Assembly (NCBI GenBank): GCA_001579985.1
Contig: LRSR01008814.1
Coordinates: 1-20,850 of the forward strand
DNA from: Hypsibius dujardini
Taxonomy: Eukaryota; Tardigrada; Eutardigrada; Parachela; Hypsibiidae
Direction: 5' to 3'
Length of the DNA: 20,850 bases
Below, piece after piece: positions 20,311 through 20,850 of the stretch. The position numbers and the translations under genes are program-made. How positions within the stretch are numbered: position 1 is the stretch's first letter; each line of letters starts with the position of its first letter. Below the pieces are notes generated by a model. The model was given only the letters and a program-made list of their open reading frames with translations, did no database searches and was not told where the DNA came from.

Positions 20311-20850
20311 ATTTAATTAAACTAAACTAAAATGTGTAGCATCGAGCCCTTCAGTTTGACTGTTTTACATTCTTCACAAGACTAAATTAAGTGCTTGACT
20401 AATTTTCGACTGAAGCCAAACTAAAAGGTCTGTTAATATTAAGAAATTTCACAAATATTTTGTCGGTTGGACTGACCGGTTAGAAAAGAACCTTTATCAA
20501 TGTGGTATTCCACCGAATTTTGCAAAGAAGATTTTAACCAGTGATACTGCTTCAATCTCACTTAAAAAAGTCATTAGTACCTAGTTCAAGGCTGTGAATG
20601 TTATTTTGAATCTTTCAGTTAGTAATAAACATATACTATGTCCTTTCAGCAATAAGTAAATGTATTACCGGTAGCGGAAAAGTTCATTTTGCCCTTGCGA
20701 GGTATAGTCAACTTCGGAGCAAAAATTAGGTATAAAAATGAAGAGAGTTACTTCAAACCGACGGCACACACAATACGTAGAAAGTTTTACTTCAACGCAT
20801 CTAACAAGGAGTTGATGCTAACCTTAATTCAACCCGTTAAATTTTGCTCT
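20311..20850. other. Terminal AT-rich stretch, no gene recognised
   Basis: A short GAATA repeat near 20295-20312 is followed by AT-rich DNA. A TATAAAAA motif lies near 20732 with a 25-codon open frame starting just after it, too short to call. If the kelch gene is intact this is its intron. Confidence 0.45.

Noticed and set aside
20728-20815. TATA-like box followed by a 25-codon frame
   Set aside because: Too short and too close to the window edge; no further evidence for a promoter or gene.
46-20815. Shared CTAACAAGGAGTT near both window ends
   Set aside because: A 13-base match with no flanking similarity; likely chance and not a window-scale repeat.
1-20850. CRISPR arrays, bacterial operons, rRNA or prophage
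   Set aside because: The split exons and animal protein families show a eukaryotic nuclear sequence; no regularly spaced repeats or rRNA-like segments were seen.

Overview
This is a eukaryotic (metazoan) genomic window. Its genes are split into many exons with GT-AG introns, several only 60-100 bp long. The intergenic DNA is AT-rich, and tetranucleotide repeats and transposon relics sit in introns and between genes. The encoded proteins are conserved animal proteins. Short introns mixed with long ones, together with the divergent proteins, suggest an invertebrate, possibly a lophotrochozoan such as a parasitic flatworm. The sequence alone does not fix the taxon.

Layout from left to right. 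(1) 288-1547 (+): the last four exons of a USP2-like ubiquitin-specific protease; the catalytic-Cys exon lies off the window. (2) 2278-3921 (+): a complete three-exon gene for the V-ATPase proteolipid, V0 subunit c; its second intron holds a ~740-bp foldback (long inverted repeat) element. (3) 3977-8738 (-): a 17-exon gene for V-ATPase V0 subunit a, convergent with subunit c; the two stop codons are only 55 bp apart. (4) 8739-10259: intergenic. (5) 10260-13210 (-): a four-exon gene for a 309-residue type I membrane glycoprotein that I do not recognise. (6) 14245-15244 (+): a four-exon fatty-acid-binding protein gene with the classical FABP exon layout. (7) 15743-16371: two unassigned candidate exons on opposite strands, next to a tetranucleotide repeat. 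(8) 17519-19414: a decayed Tc1-like transposon in minus orientation, whose two ends are similar in inverted orientation. (9) 19962-20310 (+): a first exon resembling the kelch protein KLHDC10, possibly degraded.

Functional theme. Subunits c and a form the proton path of the same membrane sector: the essential Glu of c and the essential Arg of a are both visible. They lie tail to tail, so their 3' ends may overlap as antisense transcripts. The unknown glycoprotein lies just upstream of subunit a on the same strand. Nothing in the window amounts to a clearly new multi-gene system. The strongest leads are the intronic foldback element, the V0 a/c convergent pair, the unrecognised glycoprotein and the inverted-end Tc1 relic. 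All exon boundaries were worked out by eye from splice-site sequence, reading phase and family similarity.
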